Of a stretch of DNA of 64,000 nt, positions 11,351 through 23,640 are shown in pieces. Within the stretch, counting starts at the first letter, position 1, and each line of letters opens with the position of its first letter. The stretch lies in NCBI GenBank assembly GCA_949152475.1, contig OX424564.1, forward strand, positions 29,696,165 through 29,760,164, written 5' to 3'. The position numbers and the translations under genes are program-made. The notes under the pieces are model-generated. The model was given only the letters and a program-made list of their open reading frames with translations, made no database searches and was not told the DNA's origin. The DNA is from Terebella lapidaria. Lineage: Eukaryota > Annelida > Polychaeta > Terebellida > Terebellidae.

Positions 11351-12669
11351 TCAAAGGAAATAAAATTAACTGAGTCCAGAAGAATGTTCTGAAAGTCTGT
11401 TGGAAAGTTATGAACTTATCGCGGTTCATCAGCTTGTTTTCGTATCGTGACTGTAGTTCCATTGACACAATCATCGCCACAGACTGCAGGGGATGAAGTG
11501 CGGGGATTGGGTGGGAGTATGTGGCTCTTGGTTCGCTTGAGGTTTAACTGCACTTATTAGTAGCTGATACATAAAGATACAGCCAGTTTGGAGCCTGAAA
11601 AATACAGAATACATGTATTATCAATGTGTGTTGAGGGCCCTCGCGGCCCTCGTTTCTTGATATAAGAATTCATGGTATTATACTACACCAGTTTATGGCG
11701 ACTTTGCTGTTCAAACAATTTGGCCCACATGTTGCACCCCCCTCCCCCCAGAAAAAAAAACTGAAAAAGAGAATACATACATTAATTATTCAAATACATG
11801 TAAAGGATTGTCACAACAATATAGAAGTACATGCTTCCCTCTTTTGCCACCCGTGTAATATAATCTAGGACAGTGTGCATGGAATATTAATAACATGTAT
11901 CCGTTTATTGACATAAACTAATGCGACGTTTCTGCTCTCGGTGTCACACTGAAGAGTCTACATACACTGTGACCAAGGAGTTCTTAAAGTTTTTTTTTCT
12001 GATAGAGAACGAGTAGAATTTTGATATTTATTGGAAACGTGAATGACAAATTTTCTCTTCCACTGGAGCGCTGCGTCACTCTTGCTAATCTCAATAGACG
12101 AGCACTGTCCTCTAATATTACTAGTCTATTCAAAACTAATCTTCTATCAGGATCAACGGCTGCTGCTAAGTCTGCTATGATAATTCAAAAGACCAAGGTA
12201 TTTCTTGAAGATATGGTCTACGATGTGAGAACATGAAAGCGTGGCGAGTTCTACACACAGTCTTGTGACGTCATTTGTATTTGTATGGATAATGTGGCAA
12301 CCGGCGATGTCAGCAAGACAACCATTCTCTATCCAAAATTGTCATGCACTGTTGACCGTGATTGCATTGCATCAAGGGATACAAAGCACCGAAAATGGCG
12401 GTAATGTCAACAGACTGAAAATGAGAAAGGGGAATCTGTTTGGGCATACAAGTGCAGAAATATAACTATTATGTTTCTTCGTTCGGTCAGAATTGTATGA
12501 CAAAATCCGTAACTTTCTCTCAATATCACTATAAACTTCTCAGAAGTTTGAGAGAATGTACCTTCGTTCAATACAATTTTGGCAAACCTCTTAAAGCCAA
12601 AATAAGAACAAATATTTGCTTTACATTATTCAAGACAAGACAATGCTGGTCTATAATCGACAAATGGTC
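11351..12669. other. no gene recognised
   Basis: Several short frames (for example 12,021-12,236 and 12,241-12,465) lack family motifs or convincing splice signals. Confidence 0.45.
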
Positions 12670-13115
12670 GCGCTCAGTCTAAAATTAGTTACGCTCTGTC
12701 AGGCCAGTATAGATTAATAGTAACCGGACGGAAATGCGCACGCAGCATTGCCCCCATAATTGTAAATATTTGTATGGAATGAGCACGAAGCATTGTTTGA
12801 TGACGTCAATGACCACGTGACAATTTTCCACGCGATTGACCTTAAACACCAACTGCTGAGACTGATAAATATGTATGAAACCTGGGGTGTTTTCGCTTGA
12901 AGGAAAATCAATCGACATCATCAGCGTAGACGAAAGGTAGTCTTGAGTTTGAGGACACATGCATCCTGAAGTTGATGAATATTGAATGCCAAATTACTTC
13001 CCACGATCATTTAGCCAAGAGGATAATATCTCATTTACTAGCAACGCCTGTCAAAGACGGGCTGATTTGCCCTTGTTTTCAGTGTCTGTTCTTGTATTAA
13101 TAATATATCACTGAT
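12670..13115 (+). repeat. inverted homologue of 62,818-63,262
   Basis: About 445 bp aligns in reverse orientation with the right end of the window. Shared landmarks include GGCCAGTATAG, the pair TGACGTCA (12,801) and CACGTG (12,814), TTCGCTTGAAGG, and a TATTAATAATATATCA end. The two copies are well diverged. There is no coding frame common to both beyond short stretches. Confidence 0.75.
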
Positions 13116-13314
13116 ATATTTCTAGCTTGATAGTGTCCTCCGATGATAACCGATATAATTCCTAATGAATTAACAATGCTCGTAGTCATCAGCACACTAC
13201 TCAATCTCTAATATACGTGTGGCACGCAGACAACGACAACTATAACATATCAGAAGGGCTGAAGATTCAACACTTTGCCCTCTATCATTAAAGTTATTTG
13301 CTCCTTGATATTTA

Positions 13315-13329
13315 CCCCCCCCCCCCCCC
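13315..13329. repeat. poly-C tract
   Basis: A run of 15 C bases. Confidence 0.9.
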
Positions 13330-13873
13330 TTATCTATTATTGATAAGAGATATTAGCACCTCTCTTCTGCTTCTAAATTTGATGAGAACAAGAATTTTCC
13401 ATTAAAGTATACATAGTGCATAGTGGATATATGGCAGAATAATTAATGCATCAAACTACGATGGCGAACGATAAATGGCAAAGACGCGATGATTGCACCG
13501 TCTATAGCACATCCCCAACGGTGACTCCTACCACGTATACCGAAAAAAATTTTTTTATTCAGAATTTATCATCATGCAGATCAGTTGGGGTCATGTTAGG
13601 GTCGTAAGTGTATTCGAAGGAACTTTGGTAACCTGTTGGAACGAATAGTTAGCCCAAAATTCCCCTACTAAATTAAGGCTCGCCTTGGATTCGCAATGAG
13701 GACTCGTAGGGAACTTTCTATCCCACACAAAAACGACATGAGATTCTCTTAATCTTGAAGCTGGCCAAATGTTTGTCTAAACTCTCCATCTTCATGAAAA
13801 CATTTGATTTGTGAATGTTGTTCTGAAATGATCGAAACTAACGATCTAATTGATCAAATGAATGAATGCTGGT

Positions 13874-13940
13874 ACATACAGTGCCATCCATTAATTTGAA
13901 GCCACTTGGTGGCTCCGAATTGATGGATGACACTGTATGT
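13874..13940. repeat. 67-nt near-perfect hairpin
   Basis: The arms ACATACAGTGCCATCCATTA... and its complement pair over 32 bases with about four mismatches or wobbles around a 3-base loop (TTG). The loop is short for a typical pre-miRNA. It could be a micro-palindromic repeat. Confidence 0.6.
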
Positions 13941-15356
13941 GTAATAATTGTAAGATTATGTACCCGGTACTATTCGCCTGTACCCTGAGTTTACCTATAA
14001 GTTTTTCCAGTATCATTGATTTATGAACATCCATTTATGAGATTGAAAGACTTAAAAGAAACCACCAACATTACCAAGTTTCCATAGACAGGCAAATTGG
14101 ATTAAACTCGATCCTGATTAATTATTTTTAAAACTCCTCTGTCTAGGGTGTAGATCTTCTTTAAACATAGCAAAAGGTATAATTTGTCTTTTTACTTACG
14201 TTTAACTACGGATACAGATGACGATCGTGCGGACAGAATCGTGCTAATATCGAAATTTTATTAGCAGGACACGATAGAAAACAGAATCGTGTTATTAATG
14301 AAATTTTATCGCAATAGTCTTCATTGAGCTCAACATAGAGTTCGAATATTTCCTTGGAAAACATGTTTCTGCGAATCATGATCCTGAAAACAAAAACATT
14401 CTATAAATCATGTCAATCTAGTACACGTGGAAGCATATGTATTGTTCCCTCTGTACTCACGACCACATGTTGTTTTATCTTCTCGACCAACAATAAAGGT
14501 CACATAGAGGACTGGGTTTCTATTGTGTATTGTAGTAACTGTATTGCCTCACTTGTGAAATATGTATTGTGATGCTTGTAAAAAAAACGTATCACGACTA
14601 CCGTTTCCATTTTAAAAGCCACCATTATGTCTTGAAAAAGTCAACGACCACTTTGAGACCCATCATTGATTCTAAAAAATAAGGTCAACATGGCACTTTC
14701 ACGACTCGACGTTAATGCCTAATTGAGTTCAAACCTAATAGATATGTCGGAACTTGACTACCTAACAAAGCTCTAGCAAAGCTCTGGCGATTTTAATTGT
14801 CCTTTAAATCATGTAATTGTTATACCAACTGAATACTACACTGTAATTCCTTCTATATAATTCACCGGAGTTGTTTTCCTGTTGATCGTGTTTGTTACCT
14901 ACTAGTTAACTCCTTTTACCCTGCTCCACTCACTCACCCCATTTCTGTCTCAAGTCGCCGGCAATGTTCATAACCTGGCAATGTCAACGTTGCAATGACA
15001 TGTTTTGCCTGTAATTCCCGATCAAAATGTCAACTCTTCCATGAATTACCAAGCACAATCAGCCTTACTTACCGAGGCCATGATTTGTTCAAGGCGTAAT
15101 TGCCACTTTCAAGGCGTAATTGCATCACAACAAAAACACGTGGCTTCCGCGTGCGTGGTCACGGTGGCGTTACACTATTTCAATATATCTGTAAACTTTG
15201 AAAGTGCAATCTAATTGACATGCACAGCGTTTGGAAAAGCCAATATCCTGTGACAACTTGCACACGGGGTAGTGGTCAACCACTATATGAAGTAATATTC
15301 AACAAACTGTACCAAAAAACTGAATATGTCGATCTCTTATGAAACTTCAATGTTTT
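13941..15356. other. no gene recognised
   Basis: AT-rich sequence. On the - strand ATGGCCTCG followed by GTAAGTAAG (15,081 down to 15,065) resembles a tiny first coding exon with donor. A 16-base direct repeat (TTCAAGGCGTAATTGC) lies at 15,090-15,125. Confidence 0.4.
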
Positions 15357-15726
15357 GTTAGACACATGGGTGGGATGTGTGGGATTTTATCACTAAGGCC
15401 CGACTATTGCAAAGACCGCTGGAGTGTTCGACGTAAGGTAGGTTTAACATATGGGGGAGTGAACGCTGTTTCGGTACTGTGCATAGCAAGTGTATTTTGC
15501 TAGTATTATGAAAGTTGAAAGAAAACTATTCCATCAAAGTTGTTAGACACATGGGTGGGATGTGTGGGATTTTATCACTAAGGCCCGACTATTGCAAAGA
15601 CCGCTGGAGTGTTCGACGTAAGGTAGGTTTAACATATGGGGGAGTGAACGCTGTTTCGGTACTGTGCATAGCAAGTGTATTTTGCTAGTATTATGAAAGT
15701 TGAAAGAAAACTATTCCATCAAAGTT
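15357..15726. repeat. exact tandem duplication, 2 x 185 bp
   Basis: 15,357-15,541 and 15,542-15,726 read as identical, with the same flanking AAAGTTGT word. Perfect identity means it is very recent or an assembly artefact. Confidence 0.95.
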
Positions 15727-16381
15727 GTCCTTTTAGGCCGTTATTCCAGTCTGTACTCAGATTTAAGAGTGCTAGTCAGCACAGAAGGGTTAAATGAAAA
15801 GCAAGTCGTGTTTTTTACAATCACAGATAATTAATATGACTAATTAGAAAATGTAATCCTATGCTAGAAACAAAAACATGACAAAAAAGGAGAGAAAACT
15901 GATGCATTCATAACTCTTGATTAGCCATGTTGTTGGTTGTATCCTGAAGAGCTTCGGCGTTTATGAATTCCAAGAGGACAATACGAGTAATGGGAATGAA
16001 TCTCTACATAAAAATGATTTAAAGTAGATGATGTAGGACACTCACATTTCAAAAATAAATGTCCTGTCATTCGGGTCAGACATACGGAAAGGGAAATAAA
16101 ATAAAGAGGCAGTGTGAACAAAAGCTGAAAAACTGAATCTGGAATGCTAATTTACTGGCAGCCGCATTTCAATCAAGGATTTTTCGATGATAATTGGCTG
16201 AAAATTGCCTCAAATCTGGAGTCAGTTACATATCAGACAACATATATAAATGATTTAGTCAACTGAGTTAGGCTGATTGTTTCTGATTTAACCCATAAAA
16301 ATTAATTGGAAATTGTGTACGAAATACAATTAGCCTCGAGAACAACTTGGAGTTGTCATAATCATTTTCATCTAATGCAGA

Positions 16382-16890
16382 ACATATTCCTGGTGTAATG
16401 AACGTGAGGTAATTCACCCCCTAATACAAATGGAATTGTAGTGCACTCTAATGATATTTGCACTCAAGTCTGAAGTTATACATAGTCAAGGTCATCACGT
16501 ATGAGCATCCACAATGTGATTGTTGTCCTGTGTTAAGGTCATTGTATCGTCGAGCAAAGAGAATTCTGAAACCGAGCATTGACTCGCTATTGATATTAGA
16601 ATTAGCGCTATGCATTATTCCCTAGTTAGTACTGATAATTTATTCAGCGGAACACGACCATTCACATCATATATATCATGAATTATTGAATAAAGTCAAT
16701 AGACTGTAATGGATTGGAAGACAATAAACCCAGTATACCTGTATCTAGTGAATTGCTGAATGTGGGCGCAACCTGTTCACAACACTAACATGTGCTATAT
16801 ACTATTAATGACATTCATTGTATTGTATTTCAAGTGACTTGTAAAGAATATCACCGAAAGATTATATCCTACCCTATACTCTGGTTTACA
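16382..16890 (+). repeat. amplified locus, intergenic block (old copy)
   Basis: Aligns with 22,384-22,902 (shared AATGTGATTGTTGTCCTGTG, GTAATGGATTGGAAGACAAT and CACAACAC) and more weakly with 39,850-40,260, 44,770-45,280 and 53,690-54,200. It corresponds to sequence just 3' of the EGF-like gene in the younger units. Confidence 0.8.
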
Positions 16891-16935
16891 GTTGATAAGA
16901 TGAAAGGGGACATTTCCCGCCCACATGTACATTAA

Positions 16936-17509
16936 ACTAAACTTCATCTGTCAGTGAAACACTCTCTTTGGCCGTAGTTTTGTTTTGGATAATTGAATCA
17001 ACTTGAAATTTTGTGTGTCTTAATTGGGTATCATGCCGTAATTTTTCACCAAATTTCATAATTCTATCTCGAAAATTGGAAAAGTTGGTAATCTACCCCA
17101 ATGTTGAAATTCAGCCCCAAAATGGAATATCAGGGTCTGCATACAAAAACGACTCTTATCTGATGTCTGAGTTATATATTGCTTGATTTGCTTCACAATA
17201 AACATATTTACTTAATATACACCGCGACTATGCCTACCGACTTCAAATCAATACAATAAATTCATTTTGTACTGGCATAAACATCATGAAAGCCCTGAAT
17301 TTGTTGGAATTCATTTGATCCCATTTTGGACTGAAAATTAACATTGAGGTAGATTGCCAACTTTTTCATTTCTTGAGATAAAATTCTGAAACTTGGTGAA
17401 AAATTACGGCATGATACCCAATTAAGACACATAAAATTTCAAGTTGATTCGATTATCCAAAACAAAACTATCGCCAAAAAGCGTGTTTCACTGACAGATG
17501 AACTTAACT
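16936..17509. mobile_element. 574-bp inverted-repeat element, TTAA-flanked
   Basis: Long imperfect inverted arms (about 190 bp each, about 16,936-17,130 and 17,310-17,509) begin CTTCATCTGTCAGTGAAACAC and share GGTATCATGCCGTAATTTTT. TTAA occurs at both ends (16,932-16,935 and 17,510-17,513), consistent with TTAA target duplication as in piggyBac-like MITEs. No transposase is present. Confidence 0.75.
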
Positions 17510-18135
17510 TTAATTATTAACAGAACAAGCATGTTGTGCAGCATTCTGTTTTCCATTCCTTGCAAATCACAGTGACATACAAAATTCATAATTGTTATTT
17601 GTACCACAAGTACAAGGATATACTTTTCAACACAATATTTATACTGGAATAGTCAAAAATGTTTTGACACTTTACCTCTACCTGTAAAAATATTCAGGTA
17701 TGAAAATTAATATTCAATATCCCATACCTCCCATACCTCGATTATCTTATTATTTAGTGAATAAACGAAAACGCCAATTACAACATAACATGAACCAAAA
17801 ACTCTCACACCAACAGCTCATTACTCTAATGTTTAAGAGTTGTATTTGTTGTATTTGTTTGGACAGAGGTTCCCTCTCCATCATATTTGTCAATTCTGAC
17901 ATTTGTTGCAGAGCTTACATCTTTCCCATCGAATGATCCACAAAATGGCCTAACCACACCCATACTGGCAACCATCACATTAACACCGTGATCGTTCTCG
18001 ACACTGAGCTCAGTTGTAACAGGTGTAAGATTGGACGAGATTGTTCTTCACGTCTGTATTATGGATGGCTGACACATGAGCTTCTCGGCTAGACACGTTA
18101 CTGTATTGTTGTAATCGTTCATATATGTGGTTATT

Positions 18136-18300
18136 ATGTGACCCTAGACATCGATATTTTCATGTTCCTTGGAGTTGCCCGATTATGCCTGACACTGAAC
18201 TCAGAAATACCCTTGACTGTCACACGGGAAGGCCACGCGCTTTATGCCAAAGGTGCTGGACTGGAATGAATGAAGTATGGCGATTGGGAGTTATGGACAA
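18136..18300 (-). pseudogene. decayed EGF-like exon of the amplified gene
   Basis: Matches part of the EGF-like exon at 45,614-45,918, most clearly CACACGGGAAGGCCACGCGC (compare ACACGGGAAGGCTACCCGC) and the following TTYATGCC. The rest is strongly eroded and the frame is not kept. Order relative to the 18,640 block matches the younger gene units, so this is an old unit of the same amplified locus. Confidence 0.5.
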
Positions 18301-18639
18301 CTCTGAAATGTATATAGACATTTACCAAGATTCAAGACACCGTTGCTCTCGAAGGTATTCTTTGCGGAAAAAAAAACATTTTAGAATGAGCTATACATGT
18401 GTTTGATCATAATTTAAGTGAAAGAGGCCCAAGTTCGAATATAACGTCAAGAACTCTAAACATATTGAACCATGTATACAAGTAGACTACATTGTACTTG
18501 ACAAAAGTAACACGAATGTGAAATATATATCATTCTAAGTTTAGTGTATCCCTTGACGATTATCTCTATTGCGCTAATGGTTGTGCAATTTTGATGGACG
18601 TGACACTTCGGATTTGCAAAACGATCTTCTCAAAGATCA

Positions 18640-18780
18640 ACAAAAACCCACCGTGTGACGTCGTAGCTAATCGTGGGATGATTACGATTAAATCGTTGAC
18701 CTGTTTGTTCCTGACACCCACAACAGTGGTATGAATAATGAAACCTAAAAGGTATTGGGGGAATTCCTTAGGAAGCCGCC
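18640..18780 (-). repeat. conserved intronic block of the amplified gene (old copy)
   Basis: About 105 bp aligns with 46,455-46,560, 55,375-55,480 and 40,700-40,795 (shared TAGCTAATCGTG, GACCTGTTTGTTS and ATAATGAAACCT). In the younger genes this lies inside the intron between the two coding exons. Confidence 0.7.
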
Positions 18781-19837
18781 CTTTATCGCTGTCGTGCTCC
18801 TACCTGGATTAAACCGTCTTTTTGTTATCTTTTTGTTATTTTTCCCGATGATCGTATTTTTCATTCACAGTGTTTTAATCTTTATAGTAAGTGGTGCACG
18901 TGAGTTTTGATGACAACATGAGCTGTATAATTAAGAAGATATATGTACAAAAATGCAAAAGTCAGAAAGTAAAGATTGGCAATAACCGGATTTTGTTTTT
19001 ACACACTCCAATATACTCATCAAAATTTGGTTTTCAGCGGTAATAGGTTGGTACATGATACTATACTTTGATTTTTCTAACTCGTTTACACCGTTTTTTG
19101 CTGATATTTTTTGCGATGCTAAATCGTATCGTGTTATAACTTGGCATAGCTTACCTTGGGACCAAACGGCAATTTTCAGCAAACTTTCAGACTTCTACTC
19201 GTGGAACTGATAAAGTTAGTAATCTTCTGCAATGATAAATTCCTCCTGAAAACTTCGTCTGCATGTCAGCAGACATTGTTTATTTTGAGTGCTTGACGGA
19301 AAAGTCTATTCGGATGATTTAGGGAGCGTGGGTTAGGAATGGGACCGTCCCAGCATGTAATTGATACACCTACTGCAGCGCACGCCCCATAGTACCTCGA
19401 CTTGAATTACGTATTGAACAAGGCAATATGGCAGCGCCATACAGCAGTGAAAATCCTCGCTTAAATAGAACTTTTGTGTTTTGAAAGAAACATGTAGCGT
19501 TTCGCAAGCCATGTTTGTGAAAATCTATTGCCGTTTGCATCATGGACATGTAATATTCAGGTAAATAGATCGTTTGAAGTGATTTGACTGAAATAAAGGC
19601 AAAAAAACAGTGTAAACGAGTTAGAAAAAATCAGAATTATATTACATCTATTGTACAGTAGAAACAACTATATTTACACACTGTCTGCCCCTGATGACGC
19701 CAGTGTGGCTTCCGATACAAGTTTGATCGGGCTTTCAAGATGACTTCGATTCTTCATTCAGAAGACTGTAAAACTCTCTGACCTTTAAAACTCAGTGGAC
19801 AGTTGATCTGTAATATACAAGTTTCACACCACCTTAA

Positions 19838-20253
19838 GGTAGTCCGCTCCAAACAGTGAGGGGAGGGGGTCAAAGAGTTTTTTTAAAATAAATGACTGTA
19901 TTAACCAAATCTAGAGATTCAAAATGACATATTTTATAGAGTAACTTATCAGCATCCTAAAACTGAAAAGAAAGTAGGGGGTCACCGTATCCGTTCTCTT
20001 GGAAAACAAGATGCAAGATGTGAATATGGGCAAAAAATGTGTAAAAATACCATAAATTAAGTCATTTTAGTAAATTTTGGTGATTTTTGATCGAATATGT
20101 CGAAGAAACCAGCACGGTGACCCCCTATTTTCTTTTCAGTATTAGAATGCTGATCAGTTACTCTATAAAATGTGTTATTTTGAAGAGATAATATTCAAGA
20201 TATAACTTTTAAATCTTGACTTTTCATTACCTCCTTGTTTGTAGCGGACTACG
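19838..20253. mobile_element. 416-bp MITE with TTAA target duplication
   Basis: The termini GGTAGTCCGCTCC and GTAGCGGACTACG are inverted, and about 160 bp per arm pair (both arms contain ATTTTATAGAGTAACT and GGGGGTCACCGT). TTAA lies at 19,834-19,837 and 20,254-20,257. Homologous unoccupied sites at 28,700, 32,770, 42,050 and 47,905 read CCTTAA followed directly by the right-flank sequence, so insertion site and duplication are well supported. Confidence 0.9.
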
Positions 20254-20920
20254 TTAAGAGGAGAATGTAACATCTCAATGTGAGTTTGTTTAAGCAGACA
20301 AACCCACTTGGTAAAATTTCCAACAGCTTGTGAGAAGCTGCTTTCTTTCGTTTTGCTCTGTGATAAAACGATGCTATTATATTCCTGATACACTGAAAGG
20401 CCAGCAGATGCTAACAACATTTCAAATTGTCCAAATGTTACGGCCTCAAGTGTTGTGGAGATTCAGTTTTAGATCCCTAGACAGTACTATAAGCGTCTAG
20501 ACAAAAAAATAGACGCTGTTGGAGACAATGACCTACCAATTTTCCAACGATGGTACCCCGGCAAAAAGGCATCAATATTTTAGAAGATGTCATAACTGAG
20601 CTATATAAATAGTAACTGTAAAAATGTACAATAAAATTTGATGCCATGAAAGTTTTGTTTGTAATAAATTCACGTTTTTGGATTCCATCGATAAAAATCT
20701 TTGTTACATTTTTTCACGATATTACATCGCTTTATTTGTAAGGACTATTTATGTTATTCTCGGATGTTTTTTTCCCAGAATATTATACCTCAATTTGTCC
20801 ACGAAAAGATGCATTATTCTAGCTGTTTTGCACTTTATCTCAGACATTTTAGTACAACTACTGAAATACTGTTCGAGACAAAATCATTAACCCACAGCTG
20901 ATACCACACAGATATACAAA

Positions 20921-21053
20921 TATGTTTTCCGCAAAAAGATATTTGTCGAGTTTGGTCTGGCGGCTGAATTCAGGATGCACGAGTCCGAAGAACGAGTGTA
21001 TTCTGTGTTCATCCGCCAGACCAAACGAGACCGACATCTTTCTGTGGAAAACA
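20921..21053. repeat. 133-nt hairpin
   Basis: The arms around TTTGGTCTGGCGG (20,951-20,963) and CCGCCAGACCAAA (21,013-21,025) extend to about 45 bases each, ending GTTTTCC and GGAAAAC. It lies in sequence absent from the related unit at 29,350, so it is part of an insertion. Weaker inverted words follow at 21,062-21,092 and 21,291-21,322. Confidence 0.7.
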
Positions 21054-22383
21054 CACGAGCGTGGTTTTTATTTTATCACACATAACTATTCTGACATAAT
21101 TTTAGATACTGTCGTTATCATACGAAAATTGATAATGATCATTAATATTCGGACATATTGGTCTTTAAGTAATCTGCAGTAAAAAAGTAGTTTCGGCCCG
21201 ATGTGGCTCAGCAAGTGATACAGATTATATTTGAAGTAGGGTGATACAGAAAAGGTTATCACACATTTTGGAGTCCTATAGCATTGTAGTTAATAGTGTG
21301 TGGTAAAACAAAAAATCTCCATTCCGATGAATTGCTTGCTCCTTGAAAATATATAATGCGTTCATTCATTTTCAGAAGTACAATAATAACTGCAGACTAC
21401 AACATTAACAGATTGTCAATTATCAAAGTTCATGTGGCTGGTGTAGAATGTTTGTATATGTGTATGGGAACATATGTATGATATAAATATTTAAAACCTT
21501 GAGTACGCTTGTATTGGTTTCATCCAATTATATTAATTTGCTGATTACAAGAAAATACTGATGCAGATTCAACTAATGGGTGCGTATGTTATTCACATGG
21601 TTGGATGTTTGCCGTCAATATGTGAATATAATCGGCCAATCAATTACAATAAATGTGCTAGTCATAATGGCCTAGTATAGTATTATACATGGGAGTGGAG
21701 TTAAAGGTACTTTCGGTTGATGGTACTTTCTAACATTAAAGACGGACATTGGAAGCCACCAAACCACAATTAGAGTTATTGGTGTTCACAAAGGATGTGG
21801 CGGTAGTTGGTTTCCCTAATATCGAAGTCATTCGGGGCAATAACTAAGTTAACTAGGCCTACGTAGTTTTTCCATACCATAATTGATACAATATTTGATT
21901 ATTTGATAAATTTAGACCTACAGCAGGTAAATGCCTTGATAAGTGTGTTTTTAATACACATTTTACACGAGGTAATTTCAAACAATAAAAGCAGAGGTCA
22001 AAAAACAAACTGATGTGTACCATTCAAACTATATCCTGCCATTCGGGTGAAACATACAGTACAGGGAAACCAAACAATGAGTCAATGTGGACAAAAACTG
22101 AAAATCTAAATCAACCAGTGTACTAGCACTCGCATTTCAATTAGAGACTATTCAATAATAATTAGCTCAAAAAATTCCAGTATCTGTAATTGTTCTTTGT
22201 TCAAACTGAACGAATGAAAATCAAACCCGGATTCTGTTCCATATCAAAACAACCTATAAATGTAACTTAGCCAACTGAGTTCAGGCTGATTGTTTGATAA
22301 ATTGATCGGAAATTAATTTTCGATTATTTGTGAAATCGTTTTTCATCTGATGCAGAACAGGCTCGTGTCGTAGTTTTCAGCTC

Positions 22384-22902
22384 AAATAAAAGTTTCCTGA
22401 TGATAATGAACGCGAGGTAATTCACCTACTAATACAAATAAAATTGTGGTGATAGTAAGCTTCAATGATATTTGCACTCACGTCCCGAGGTATCCCAAGG
22501 TTGACTATACATAGTCAAGGTCATTACATATGAGCATGCACAATGTGATTGTTGTCCTGTGTTAGGATTATTGTATCATCGCGTAAGAAATCTAGAATCG
22601 GACATTGACTCGCCATTCATTTTAGAATTGCCGGTATTCATTGTTTCATAGTTAGTACTGGTAACTTATTCAGCAAACCACGACCATTTACACGATATGA
22701 TGAATTATTGAATAAGGTCAATAGATTGTAATGGATTGGAAGACAATATGCCCAGTATCCGTATCTAGTGAATTGCTGATTGTGTACACATCCTGTTCAC
22801 AACACAAGTGTGTGCTATGTATAAACCGTTATTGGCATCCATTGTAATGTATGTTAAGTCATTTGTAAGGAATATGACCGAACAATCATATCCTATTCTA
22901 TA
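22384..22902 (+). repeat. amplified locus, intergenic block (old copy)
   Basis: Partner of 16,382-16,890, interrupted at its right end by the reverse-transcriptase element at 22,903. Confidence 0.8.
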
Positions 22903-23640
22903 TAGACGTGGAATCAATACCCAGTATTAAGTATTACGAGCAAACACAACAGGGCCCGTTATCCAATCTCATAGTCCGGGGACAGAAAGTCATATCAGGC
23001 ATACGAAGTGAAAGAAAACAAAAATGATAGAGAAACTCATGAACCCCCCAAAATGGCCATTAGGAGGTGAAATCAGGTGTTCTGGAAAGAGTGAGCATTT
23101 CCTGCCCCACTAGTGGCACCCGTCATGAATTCCCCAAAATTTTAACATGAAAATAGATCTAGTTGCATGGCAGACATGGATTTGGTGTATTTATCAACCA
23201 GATCATGATGACGTCCATATAATTTCTTAAACGCAGCTATAAGTCTTGGTAAAACATATCCTTGTCGCAGCAGCTTAAAGACTAGCTGGGCACATTCATA
23301 GACAAAGTCCCCCTATTCGCAACTAGCTCTGGAATAGCGTATAAGTTGAGAAACAAACACACCATATGCCGGTGACATAGGAATGTTGCTGCTTAGAAAA
23401 GGGAAATTAACTATGGAAAAATTGGAATCATCACGTCTGTCATATAATCTAGTTGACAGGTTAGAATCATTATCAATCTCCAACCTCAGGTCTAGATAGT
23501 TGGAAAAATTAGCAGAGTCTGTAGTATCCTTAATTTCTAGTTCCCTATGATATATGACATCCAAAAATTCACCAAACTTGGGATTATTTAGCGACAATAC
23601 ATCATCTATGTATCGGAAAGTGAAATTAAAATTACATGTT
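22903..23640 (-). mobile_element. Penelope-like (probable) retroelement fragment
   Basis: Same family as 52,415-53,418. The 3' end (low coordinate) begins at the identical word TAGACGTGGAATCAATACCC. The coding part (about 23,313-23,597) shows LDVIYHRELEIKDT, NYLDLRLEID and FPFLSSNIPMSPAYGV, which follow the catalytic motif in the longer copy. It is 5'-truncated and degraded. The assignment to Penelope-like elements is by motif style and is tentative. Confidence 0.7.

Larger units (their letters stand above)
19760..21750 (+). repeat. amplified locus, upstream block (old copy)
   Basis: Carries the landmark order seen in other units: TTCGATTCTTCATTCAGAA, CAGACAAACCCACTTGG, GCAGATGCTAAC, TTTTAGATCCCTAGACAG, then AGAAGTACAATAAT and GTGCTAGTCATAATGG. 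It is interrupted by a MITE (19,838-20,253) and by inserted sequence at about 20,915-21,322. Confidence 0.8.

Noticed and set aside
12241-12465. Frame with a hydrophobic N-terminus resembling a signal peptide
   Set aside because: It starts with a non-ATG codon, and the hydrophobic run is typical of AT-rich frames. No downstream domain.
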